A stretch of 64,000 nucleotides of DNA from Callipepla californica brunnescens (Eukaryota > Chordata > Aves > Galliformes > Odontophoridae), in the NCBI GenBank assembly GCA_023055505.1, contig JALIRH010000001.1:120377723-120441722 (forward strand). The letters run 5' to 3'. Shown piece after piece: positions 50,707 through 62,109 of this stretch; position 1 is the stretch's first letter; the number at the start of each line of letters is the position of its first letter. The position numbers and the translations under genes were made by a program. The notes under the pieces are model-generated. The model saw nothing but the letters and a program-made list of their open reading frames with translations. It was not told the origin of the DNA and ran no database searches.

Positions 50707-52314
50707 AGAAGGACTGGCACTATAGAAACAGATTTCCAAAAATACCCATATTCTAAGACATCCTATATTCTAAACATGATGTGGCAAATAAGGACGCTGT
50801 CCTCTTCTGATACTCCAGCCCACAATGAGAGAGCAATGAGGATCATTCTGGGTCATAAGGTACTAAAAAGACTTGAGCTTTACATTGTTCTCAGTTTTGA
50901 CTTTAGTTTTTGGTTTCTGTCTTTAGCCACAGATGTGACTACACCTTGTGAAAACGTAGTAGCTCACTTTGTCCTAGCAAGAGGAAGGAAAACAGGGCAA
51001 ATCAAATTTGTTTCTGGTTCTGCCACGGCTGCCCTGGGCTGAAGCCTTTTAATTGCAAAACTAGTGTGCAGGCTTCAGGAGATGCTGCACAAATCCAATT
51101 ATCCAGGAAAAAAAAATATCATCAGATAGTGTGAGTACAAGTTCTTAGAGATCCTTCTGCGACAGAGCTTTTTATCCTCTTCCAGTCAAGTCTAACATTA
51201 AGGTGAAAGAGTCACTGCTGGCCCTCGCCAGATTCTCTTTGTTTACACATCAGCCTTTCAGGGTACTCGTGGTACCTTGCAAAAAAATGCAGCTGGAATT
51301 TTCCCCCTTTGTGTCATGCGTGACTCAGGAGCTCCTCTCATCTACGGCGCCTTTCTTCCTAGGGGCCAGATTTCCTGGGCTGTATTCTGGGATTACTAAA
51401 TAAAACATGTGGGTCTCTGCAGAGCCTTTTTACAGTCTTTTTGAGCCTTGTGAAACACACACAGAGGCACTCCCTCCTGTTAGCATTGCCGTTACTGTTG
51501 TATAAAAGCTTCGTGCCCACATTTACAAAGGCTGTCCCTGAATTCTCCATCAGCCTTACCCTGTAGTGCTCCAGCCTTGCTCTGCAGCAGTGAATTATTC
51601 ATACCTTGTTGTGGGGTGTGTGCTTTTTTTCATGATGGACCTCACTGTGGTGTTTTCTTAACTCATGAGTGGTTTGGCACTCAAAAAATAAAAAATAAAA
51701 ACAACTTAAAAGCATAGCACTGTTGCAAAGAGAGGATCAAAGTCTTATCCCAGCATCCTGGTTGGTTTGCCCTTCTCAAAATACTTGAAAACAGAGACAA
51801 TATGCTGTCTGTGATTTGATCCTACCTACTCTGAGGTTTTGTGTACGTTTCTTGTTCACATGTCATGTTCAGTGACGTTAGTGTTTTATTTATAAAGCTA
51901 TTTATCCACCTTTCTTTAAAGAGTGTGTTTTAATAGGTGCCAACATCAGCTGAGCTGAGCCCGGGCATCCTGGTGATGCCAACAAGCACAGAAACAAATA
52001 TGAAACCAGGTCTTGGTTTTAAATATATATCAAACCAGAATAGATTTGAGTTCTGTCCAAATATTCCTAAATGTTTCATCACTGACCTCAGAAGGACCAG
52101 GTTAAGGTCTCCAGGACACTACATCTTCCCTATCTGTACATTCAAGACACGTGGGAGGTTTGGCACAGATATCTCACTTTTCCTAATGCTACGCAGTCTT
52201 TTTCAAACCATATGTTACTGACTGAGTCAGAAGATTTAATTTATATTCCACTCTAGGAATATTTATTGCACTTCCCAAATTACCTCCAAATCTGGAGATC
52301 AATGCTCATTTTTA

Positions 52315-52357
<43 letters not shown>

Positions 52358-54569
52358 CACTGTTAAAAAGCTGCAGCATGCTGGGGAGAGGGAGGAACAC
52401 ACAAACACCCAGTAGCATAAAATACAGCCACCTCCTCATTAGACCAGACACATGACAACAAGGAGATTTTCCCCACCGTTTTCTGTTCTGCCCTAGGACT
52501 TTGAGCCATATTCTCACATTCTCCCTCCTCCACCTTCCCGTTCTAGTGGCCTTTGCAACTTCACAAAACAAATTTTCATATTTTGTCATTGCTTGGGTGA
52601 CTGCACAGAGTAATTCCTCTCGAGATCTGGGAAGTGATACTGTAAAGGGGCTCCATCTGCAGGATGGACTGGTGGATGAGGACAGAGCTGTTGAATGACA
52701 GTGACTAGGCAGTGATTTCTATCTTGTCCCACATCTCCTCTTTTGTGGTGTTGATTCCTGATTCAACATTCAAGGCTGAACAAACATCAATTTAAAACCT
52801 GTTTTTGATGTTGACAGAGCAGATTTTCATTTAAAAGCAGCACAGAACAGGAATGATCTGGAAATTCTTGATCTGGAAACAGTAGAAGCCCAAAATCTCA
52901 AACAAAGGTGAAAGGGTTTGGGAGAAATTCCCATTTTAGTATGGACAAGGGAGGAATTTGGTACCCAACCAACATCAAGGACAGCAGAAGTGACCACATC
53001 CTCATTTGGTCTCCAGCTCGAAACTTGTGTAAGGAGAGCAGTTTCTGCTAGTGGAAAATCTGCTCCTCGGTCTCAGTGAAACAAATTGGTCACTAAAGAA
53101 GAAGCACACTGCATCACCTGTGATTCGTGCCTAGTTCCCAAGAGTCATGGCCAGCTGACTAGAGGTAGGCAAAGAGAGCTACTAAGGTCATTTTTCTCTC
53201 TCCACTCCCAAGAGCATGTATGGCATCGTGGTGAGCACAGCTCTTTGGGAAGACAAACTGCTGCTGCAGTCCTCAGAAGAGAACTTGTGGAAGTATTGCA
53301 GAAAAAAATAAAAAAATTAAAGTAGTGTTGTCAACCATGCAGAGGAAAAATATATATACTTCTCTCAGCCTTCACTATATGAAATAACTGCCATCCTGCA
53401 GTGTGCTTTCCCAGTATACCAGATTACATCCTGTAGGAGATGGAGCTTTATGTTAAATTATGCACTGGAAGGGGAGTGGATCAGAGTACTGAAGACAGTG
53501 GTAGGCATTATTGGATTTACTTTACTGTTTGGATTGGAAGCAACTTACTTGGAAGCTCCTAACTTCTCAAACAGACGAAATTTTGCTACCCACAGGTTGA
53601 AAATTCTGGCAGCAATCTTGCTTCTGTGTCACAAGCAACTGGGTAAAAAGTCTGTTGTCTTCACTGCCAAAGAGCAGCACTCAGAGACCTCAAATCTCCT
53701 TTGAAAGCCATGAAATTCACTTTATAATCAGGCTTTAACAAAACAGGAATACACATTGCTTTCTTTTATTTACCTTGTAGTTTTGAGCTTGCCAAGAGTT
53801 TATTTTCTGTCTTTCTCTTATAAACCAACAACAAAGCCCTACAAAGTGAGACAACACAGGGAAGTGCCAAAGTTTTAAGAAATCATTGCTTAGATCAAGA
53901 TCTTCAGCTCAAACATGAAGTTTATCACATCACTGTCTTATCTCACGTATTGGGAGCTGAGATATATGGGAAAACTGCATTAGCAGTCAGAAAATATTGT
54001 TCTGTGTTACAACTGGCAAACACTGTTACAGCAATAGTTATGAGGTACCCTACACTAGCGGAGAAATTAATACAGGACCATTAGGAAACAGATGGGAGAA
54101 AGCTTGCCTGCCTACCTTAAACACATGAGCTAAAGATGTTGCTGGATATAAAAGTTGCAAATTAGCTTAAAAAGGCCAAAGTCCCTAAGAAGGAAAGAAA
54201 ACATGTATGTGTGCATAAACACATGCAAGTAGATATATATATATTATTATTATTAGTTTTGTAAGTGTCTGATTATGAAGTGTATGTATTGATTTACATT
54301 AAGCAGAGACTTGGCTCAATTGCATGTGCCAAGCTCTCCTCCACATCAGACCTTCTGAACTACAATTGCTCTTTTCCACGGCATTTAATATTTGACTTTG
54401 CCCATTTCTCGGTGTTACATTTAATGAAGCCAAACAGATCGGGAGCGTTTCATTTTTCTTACATAGTTGAGCCCAGTCTTGCTTCCCAGGAGAGGAAATC
54501 TGCTAATGTCACAAGGCTCAGAGCAGGATTCTGCATGGGGCTGCTTTGTGTCTACCTACAAGTATGTCT
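50707..54569. other. Unique intronic DNA
   Basis: No transposon or exon recognised. The only simple repeat of note is the TA/T tract at 52313-52355. Confidence 0.55.
52313..52355. repeat. (TA)n followed by T19
   Basis: About twelve TA units (52313-52336) run straight into nineteen T (52337-52355). Confidence 0.92.
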
Positions 54570-54675
54570 AGGGAGGGATGTGGTTAGTGGAAGTGGTGTT
54601 GATGGGTTGACAGTTGGTTTTGATGATCTTAGAGGTCTCTTCCAACCTTAACAATTCTGATTCTACTATTCTGTG
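54570..54675 (+). mobile_element. CR1 LINE 3' fragment (CR1-C-like)
   Basis: Contains gggatgtggttagtggaagt, ttgacagttggttttgatga, 'tcttagaggtctcttccaac' and an attctgattctactattctg tail. Plus strand, and the same subgroup as 44863-44998 in the opposite orientation. Confidence 0.85.
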
Positions 54676-55773
54676 TTTCTACTGTGCACCTCAAGCTGTC
54701 CTAGAGATAGATAGGAAATTGTACCTCGATGTATATGTGAAAAGCTTTTTGTTCGTGTTAGCTTTGAAGCTGTTTGGATCATGTCCTGTTATTAATGAAA
54801 AGTTAAGTCTCACAGATAATGTGTTTACACTGTCCGTGGCAGTTTGCTTTAACAGCATAGGCAGCTCCTACATGGAAAGGATCCTTGTGGAGCAGACAAC
54901 AGGACTGCCAAAGGCAGAGCCAAAACGCTGATTTTTTGCTTCTCCTGATCAGATAACTGACTTTCATAATTGATTCTGACTTGTTGTGTTTTGCCCAGGA
55001 TAGGACACGCTTTTCCCATGCTTTCACAGTGAAATATATCGATTACTTCCATGTGATTCCCGACCCAGGCTGCAATGCACCAGCTAAACTGAAGTGTTTG
55101 GTAATGACAAGCAGTGCATTAAGCCAGAGAATAAAAACAAAACAACAAAAACCCCACCAGAAACTGCACTCTACAACAGAGAGTCTTCAAGGCTCACACT
55201 GCTTTTGTCATTTAATTTGCTGCAGGGTAATTAGAACCTCCTATGACGATTTTCACTTTGCAGAGAGGGAGATGGAGACCCTTCAGTGCACTCCCTTCTG
55301 TGCATAAAGGACAGCACTGGGATTACTCTCCTGTGCTGTTTTCTTGACAGCATGGGATGCAGGGGCTGGCAATTGACCACAACACATCCAGAGAGATCTT
55401 TTACCCGTGGGTATAGTGCTGTTTATGACTTTTATTTTCCACATGAGATAAGCTTATTAGATCTGTTAGTACTTTAGAACAGTACATTAGACAGACTGGG
55501 AGGGATTGGAGAAGAGAGAAAGGAGAGCTTTCATTATGGGGGCCATATATGACTCCATATCCATGACAGTGAGGGCTCATTAGCTCCCATAGACTTCTAC
55601 AGGTTCTGAATTCAACCCTTTCCTTTTCCCTGTGCTCTCAGCATATCCCTAGAATGAAATGTATTTGTCTGTATCACAATAGGTTACAAGGACTATTCTT
55701 TTCTCCTTAGGATTTTATTTAATTATTAGCAACAGGTTTAATACCCAACAGATTCACATTTCTGATTTAAGTG

Positions 55774-55850
55774 AATCATAGAATCATAGAACATCTCGAG
55801 TTGGAAGGGACTCAGAAGGCTCAAGTCCAGCTCCTAAGGACACAGTGAAG
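55774..55850 (-). mobile_element. CR1 LINE 3' fragment, short
   Basis: Two octamer-type tail units (gaatcatagaatcatagaac), then 'gagttggaagggactcagaa', and nothing recognisable beyond about 75 bases. Confidence 0.85.
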
Positions 55851-58800
55851 GACAGATGTTCACCTGATCACATAGACATGAATATAACCATGCACCCAAA
55901 CAATGCTATCAGCTTCCAGAGCTTTGTACATAGAAATAAAGCTTTTTAATAACAGCTTTTATTTTTTTTTTTTTTACTACTTTGGGTTGTACGCTGGCAA
56001 AAGATCTCCAAACACAGATCTATGCACTCCATATAATGAGCTACCCTTGCTCTTAGCTTGTGGTTATTTTAATCCACTTAATGAGATTTCCTTCCAATCC
56101 TATTTAATATATCACATCAAATATCACGTTCCCTTCTGTTTATGTAATGAACTGGTTAACATTGTTATTGTTGAAGAAAGCAAGTCCTCACATTATGCGA
56201 GTCCTTCAGTTCCCTTTTCTGCTACAATTAGATACTTCATACTGGACTTTATTTGCCCGTATGTATCCCCACGTTATGCTATTATTTACTCTGTAAAGTA
56301 CAAATCACAGAATCCAACCTCGCAGCCACCGTACACCTTGCCTTTTGTGCTCCTACAGGCTAATCCTTCCTATTGACTGGCAGTTTCTCAATGGATGCGA
56401 GCAAAAATTCGCTCCTAAGTAGCAAAACTAATTTTAATAAAAAATTCCTTTAAATCCCCGAAGATGTGTGGAGATGTTGATTGCATTTTTGTGGTAGATA
56501 AACCTGCATTTTCCTCTAGCTCCCAATAAGTATCAAATATACTGCACTTATAAAGCGGAATAATCCGCGTGCGTGTGATGGAGTTAAGGCAATATATAAA
56601 GTGTTACATTGTTTTTAAGTCCGTGCCAGTAATGGATTAAACCCAGCTTTTGTGCTTAAATCCGAGAATTAGATTTCTCCATAAAACTTGGCACAGACAT
56701 CATACGACTTCTCAAAGCGATGGTTTACTCCAATTGCAGCATTTCAAAACCTGGCCAGATGTGGAGAAAAGAAAGATTCTGGGACTGTGGGCTCCTCACA
56801 GAGAAACCTAGTGAAGAACTCTGCACTGTATTAAGTACCAAGAAAAGGGTTTTTAGTTCAAATATTTATTTGAAAGCAACTTTCTCAATACTGGAGAGAG
56901 ATCTTCCGTGTTTCTTAACATAAAAGATGCAGCCAGTTGATTTGATGTCAGTTTGGAAGCTTGGAGAGCTAAATAATCTTACTGGTTTTAGCAGAGATTC
57001 ACAGGGTTGTTCTTCAAAGAGAAAACAGCCTACAAAGACTTATGGTGGGTTGTTCAGCTCAAGGATGGATCCAGCAGGAGAACGGACAAGACAGTCCATA
57101 TCCTCATCACCACTGATACAGGCTATGTGGTAGCACTCTTGAATATGTTATGACCAAAATATTAATTCTTTAATAAATTGAAAAAAAGGTGTCAAACTGT
57201 CCAAGGCACAAGAGAAGACCAGGAGGAGTCTAGAGGAAGGGCAAACCCTTGTAGCAATGTTCCCTGAGCTATCCCAGATGTATGGAGAAGGGAGGAATTC
57301 ACTACTAAGGTCCTAGCAGAACTTCCCAGTGAGGATGAAGCTGAACTATTAAAAGATTCAGCTAGTAATATGGCAGGTGAGGTAAGGAGTTACGATCCAT
57401 ACATGGCTGAACGTTGTCTCTGGGTTGGCCTTGTTTGGCTGTTGCAAAAAATGAGCATGAGGAGGTGGGATAAAGGCCAGTCTACATCAGTAGTTCCAGG
57501 ATACGTGCATCCCTACTGTAGTATAACACAAAGACAGGGCAGTTGCAGTGGACTGCGAGCTGGAATAGCAGGAGTTTGCTTAGGTGTGCATGCACCAGAA
57601 ACTACTTTCCCCCAGAGAAGAAGCTGCAAAGCTGTCCACAACCCTGAGAAACTTGTGTAACGTGGGCAACCACCCCATCACCCAAATATCAGCATTTAAC
57701 ACTTGGCTCTGTCTCACCAGCTTTGCCTGTGCATCATGCTTTATTTTTAAAGTAAGTATTTATGGTTTCATTCTGCAGCACTCACAAAAGTGCACAAACA
57801 GATCAGAAGGAGTCACGTTGGCTTTTGGTAAAAGGGGGTGATGACTGTCTTTCCTCCCCTGGTTGTCCATTCTTCTCTCTTGTTTTTTTCACCTTCCTCA
57901 CCTTACCAATACATGACACTACTGTCTTGGCACTGAATGCAAAAGATCTCATTGATAGTTTTTGTGCACCTCCACTGTGGCCACATCCCCAAACCCGCCG
58001 CCCATGCGCACTCATGTCTGCCATCATCTGCCACTCTTCTCCTAGCTGTTCTGCTGTGAGACAGGATCCTCGGGAGCACTCTGGCCTTAGGGAGTATTTT
58101 CTCTATTTGACCTGCCTAATCAGAACCAGTTCTCAAACTCCGATTTTATTAACTTGAAAAAAAAAAAAAAAAGTTTCAGACAAAGCTGATGGTAAACAGA
58201 TGCTATTCAGCTTAATAGCACTTGATTCTATACGTACTCAAACACAGGGATGGGTCTGTACAGAACAAAACCTTCCCAGCACTTGTTTTAATGAGTAGGC
58301 TTACTTGCATTTGATCATCTGTTTTCTCAGAGGAAAATGTTAAGAAGGTTTGCGATTAGCCAGAGGCCATTCAATACCCAATATAATACAGGCAAGGGAG
58401 GCGAACTGCTGATGCTCCATGTCAAACAGTCCCAGTCTTCCTCCACTACTGTTGCAGCTGCAGCCAGCCACTGGATGTACAACCTGGAATCATACGGTCC
58501 AAATAATTGAGAAACAATAACGTCTGTAGCTAAGCAAACCGAGGCAGCTTGCAGAGACTGTCAATCTCCACGCTTACAAGCTCCAATCTATTTTCACCCC
58601 GTAGGCTGCCAGGTTAATTAAATGGGACTCCTTGTGGTGTCAGGAAGGAAGTCAAGCAGCAAGTGATTGTAGAATTGGGCCTTAAAGTGAACAGCATACT
58701 AGAAAAGGAAGATATTTCCTGTACAAATTTTTTTTTCCACATTTTTGTGTAAGACATGCTATGTCTTTGTTGCTATAAGGGGATAGCCCCTACCTGGAGC

Positions 58801-59058
58801 ACTAAGGATGCAACTCTGACAAAAAGCCTGGTGCAGAAAGCTGCTGAACACCTCCAGCTCTCCTGACTCCATGTTAGTCAGAATAAGCCCTGAATGTCTT
58901 CACATCCTTTTTATTTTTCTTATCACATTAAGCTAACATTACTGTGTTTCCTCCTCTTTTATGACTCATAAAATCCACTTTTAATGTAGAAGAAGCTGCA
59001 TCCTCTTTCTTTGTCCCTAAGAAATGCAGGATTACAATTATGACAGAAGCATGATATC
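55851..59058. other. Unique intronic DNA
   Basis: No transposon or exon recognised. A block at about 56440-56720 retains CpGs and homeodomain-like TAAT cores and may be conserved. A 157-codon frame at 55903-56376 is AT-driven and has no family resemblance. Confidence 0.5.
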
Positions 59059-59296
59059 TCCCTTCCCTTCCCTTCCCTTCCCTTCCCTTCCCTTCCCTTC
59101 CCTTCCCTTCCCTTCCCTTCCCTTCCCTTCCCTTCCCTTCCCTTCCCTTCCCTTCCCTTCCCTTCCCTTCCCTTCCCTTCCCTTCCCTTCCCTTCCCTTC
59201 CCTTCCCTTCCCTTCCCTTCCCTTCCCTTCCCTTCCCTTCCCTTCCCTTCCCTTCCCTTCCCTTCCCTTCCCTTCCCTTCCCTTCCCTTCCCTTCC
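59059..59296 (+). repeat. (TCCCT)n pentanucleotide array, about 47 units
   Basis: About 238 bases of perfect pentanucleotide repeat, CCCTT on the + strand. It is followed by degenerate pyrimidine-rich sequence to about 59380. Because the unit is five bases long, each frame cycles through the unit and remains open. This creates long spurious frames on both strands (SLPFP-type and GREGK-type repeats). Confidence 0.98.
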
Positions 59297-59587
59297 TCCT
59301 TCTTCTCCCTCTTCCTACTTCCCTTTCCTTCCCCCTTCCCTCCTCTTCTCTCATCTTATCTCCTCTCCTCCTCTAATCTGTTTCTCATTGAGGTGAGAAA
59401 GCTGCAGGACTTTCCTAGGCTTGAGATCAGGGCAAGAAAAATGTCCAGTTTTGGCAGTTCCCATTTCTTTATCCCATATCTCCTTGCATCTGCTCTTGTA
59501 GGAACTCATAGTGCTCGAGACCCAAAATTACACAAGTAGCTGCTTATTGTTATTTTTATCCACATTTAATTTATCTATTTTGTGAGG

Positions 59588-59642
59588 AAAACAGATGATC
59601 TTTAAGGTCCCTTTCAACTAAAGCCATTCTGTTATTCTATGA
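59588..59642 (+). mobile_element. CR1 LINE 3' terminal fragment, very short
   Basis: Only the last 55 bases of the element: 'gatgatctttaaggtccctt', tcaactaaagccattctgtt, attctatg. Strongly 5'-truncated. Confidence 0.85.
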
Positions 59643-60970
59643 AAATCAATCTTTTCCCAAGTATTTTTCACACCGTGCTTCACTCCCATGGTTAGGAAAT
59701 CAGAACAAATACAAAACTATTGAGGACATTGTTCAAGTCACAGCACTCATTTTGCATCTTTCACCTGCAAAGCTATATAAAAAGGCGTTGGATTACCTGT
59801 TGCACCACTAAAATTGTCCAATAAACTCAGAACAGTGATAGGGAAAAGGAACAGCCAGATTTTCGGCCCTGAGGTTAAGCTGTAGAAGTGTCTGTTGAGG
59901 TGGGAGGTAAATCTGCAGGCTGAAACGAGCAGATCAAGTGTGAATAAGTCTAATCCACTTCTGTTCATTTTTAACACAAAGTAGTTCTGTTGGAATTGCT
60001 CTTACGTGGACAGGCACCTTTGCACTGCAGAGCCGAATCGGATTTAATAAATCACGATCCCTACAGCATCCTTTAATGGTCACTTGTTCATAAAGTACTC
60101 AAGTTCTGAGGGCATGTCTTAAAGGATCATCTTGACTATTTTTGCATTTAAGGTCATTCCCCGTATCCTCCTATTATCTCCATCTCTAACTTCCCTTGAA
60201 TATTTAGACTCTTTCCCCAGTATTTAGAGTATTTGTCTGGATATGAATGTCCGCTATTCTCATTTACTGCGCCGAGCCACTACTAAGCAGATGAAATCTC
60301 TCCTTTCTGCTCACCCAGAAAAATAATTTGATGTAAATTGATGACTTCTCTCTGAGATTCTGAAGTCTTACTGAGTATAGAACAAAAAGGACTTCATTTT
60401 TTGTCATGTTTTATGTGAGTTCGGAGTTATTCCTGTGAAACCCTTTGGCATAATTCCCGTTCACCCCATTTCACACTTTCCATAAGAGTTGCAATACTGT
60501 GTATGTGCAAGAAAGAAAGTGCTAGCTGCTTTTAAGGCTTGATCCTTTTGAAAACACCTATAGAGGCTCAGCAAAAATGGCTATCAGACCCCAAGCATCA
60601 ATGGCCATTCTTTATGCTAATCTTTCCATTTCCTGCTATTACCAGTTCCAGGGTCAGCAGTTAAAAAAAAATCCTGAACTATTGTAAAATCATCTGTCAT
60701 TTTATTTTCTCTCCCAAGTCTCTTAAAGAGTGTCTGCAATGAATTACCTCCATGTCTGAAATGAATTACTACTCCATCTCACACAAACACACCATCATTA
60801 CCTGCCCCAAGCAAGGTCTGGAACTATATTGCTCTTGTATGTTAAACAATAGTCAGGCAATGGTGAGATGCAATTGATTATGTGAAACGTTAGAAAGCTT
60901 TAGTAAATCAGCTTCTCTGAAGTCATCTGGGCTTTAGTGTAGCTGGTTTTGGTTTAAGAGGTTATTACAC

Positions 60971-61096
60971 TTTTTCTTTTTCTTTTTCTTTTTCTTTTTC
61001 TTTTTCTTTTTCTTTTTCTTTTTCTTTTTCTTTTTCTTTTTCTTTTTCTTTTTCTTTTTCTTTTTCTTTTTCTTTTTCTTTTTCTTTTTCTTTTTC
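60971..61096 (+). repeat. (TTTTTC)n hexanucleotide array, 21 units
   Basis: A perfect TTTTTC array of 126 bases. It continues as imperfect pyrimidine-rich sequence (T-runs with C, then TTCC-type) to about 61360. It gives a spurious lysine-rich frame on the minus strand. Confidence 0.97.
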
Positions 61097-61360
61097 TTTT
61101 TTTTTCTTTTTTTTCTTTTTTTCTTTCCTTCTCTCACTTTTTCCTTCTCATTTTCTCTTGCTTTCACACTTTTTTTGTCTTTCTGTCTTCCTTTCTTTCA
61201 TTTTTTAATTTTCTTTCCTTCTTCCCTTCTTTCCATCTTTCTTTCCCTTGTTCCTTCTCAATTTTCATTTTTTCCTTCCCTTCCCTTTCCCATTTCTCAT
61301 TTCCCTTCCTTGTCTCTTTCCTCTCTCCTTCCATCCCTTCTTCCCTTCTTTCTTCCTCTT
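61097..61360 (+). repeat. Degenerate pyrimidine-rich tract
   Basis: About 260 bases almost free of G and with few A, made of tttctttccttc-type motifs, directly following the hexanucleotide array. Confidence 0.85.
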
Positions 61361-61985
61361 GCAGAAATACTTTTGATGATGACACACAAAGGAAATAATT
61401 GGCCAAATCTCTGAGAACCATGTCCTGTGCTTCATCATCCCCAAAGACAATGTCTGGCCCCCAAGCTCAGTCTCATGCTACAGGCAGGGATAAAATCGTT
61501 CAATATTCATAGTCTCGAAACCAAATTGGCAGCTTACTCCCCTCACTTTTCCTGGAGACAGTTGTTTTATTCTTCAGGTGGTTAGAAATGTTCAGCTCAT
61601 TTTCAGCTTAAAATTATTCACAACATTTTATACTAATTTGTTCCAATGCCAACATTTTCTTGTAGCTCTGTTGTTTCTCTTGCCAGTGTTCACCTGCTTG
61701 AAATATTGCATATTCTCCCTCAGCCTTCATTTCCCTAACTTAGTCAAAACAAAGTAGCTTAATAGGTACTGTGGGGATTTTGGTTTTGTTTGGTGTTCTT
61801 CATCTGCTTTTGCGTACGCATTATTTTTTATTTTCTTGCAGTTGTTACTTTTGGATTAGAAGTGTCCTGTTGTAATTTAGCTTTATTTGACTAGGGGCAA
61901 ATTTGTCAAATCTGAATGAACTGTCCCTCAAGGCTTGTTATTCAAGTAGCAGTGTACTGGTGGAACTGTATTGCAGCATGAAAGG

Positions 61986-62105
61986 GGCTGGCGTTCCCTC
62001 CTAGGAGATCTCCAAGAGCCCTGGACGTGGTGCTGAGCATCCTGCTCTGGGTATCCCTGCTGTGGCAGGGTTGGGACAGGGGGACCCTGAGGTGCCTTCA
62101 GCCTC
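61986..62105 (+). mobile_element. Diverged CR1-like LINE 3' fragment
   Basis: GC-rich island with aggagatctccaagagccct, 'gcatcctgctctgggtatcc' and 'gggaccctgaggtgccttca', resembling the end of an older CR1 subgroup. The octamer tail is lost. Confidence 0.6.
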
Positions 62106-62109
62106 AGTC

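Noticed and set aside
55903..56376. 157-codon open frame on the plus strand
   Set aside because: Starts in AT- and T-rich sequence, has no family resemblance, and has no convincing splice site or promoter around it.
59024..59539. 171-codon Ser-Leu-Pro-Phe-Pro repeat protein, and its antisense Gly-Arg-Glu-Gly-Lys frame
   Set aside because: Both are translations of the (CCCTT)n microsatellite, whose five-base unit keeps frames open automatically.
60934..61167. Lysine-rich minus-strand frame
   Set aside because: Translation of the (TTTTTC)n array.
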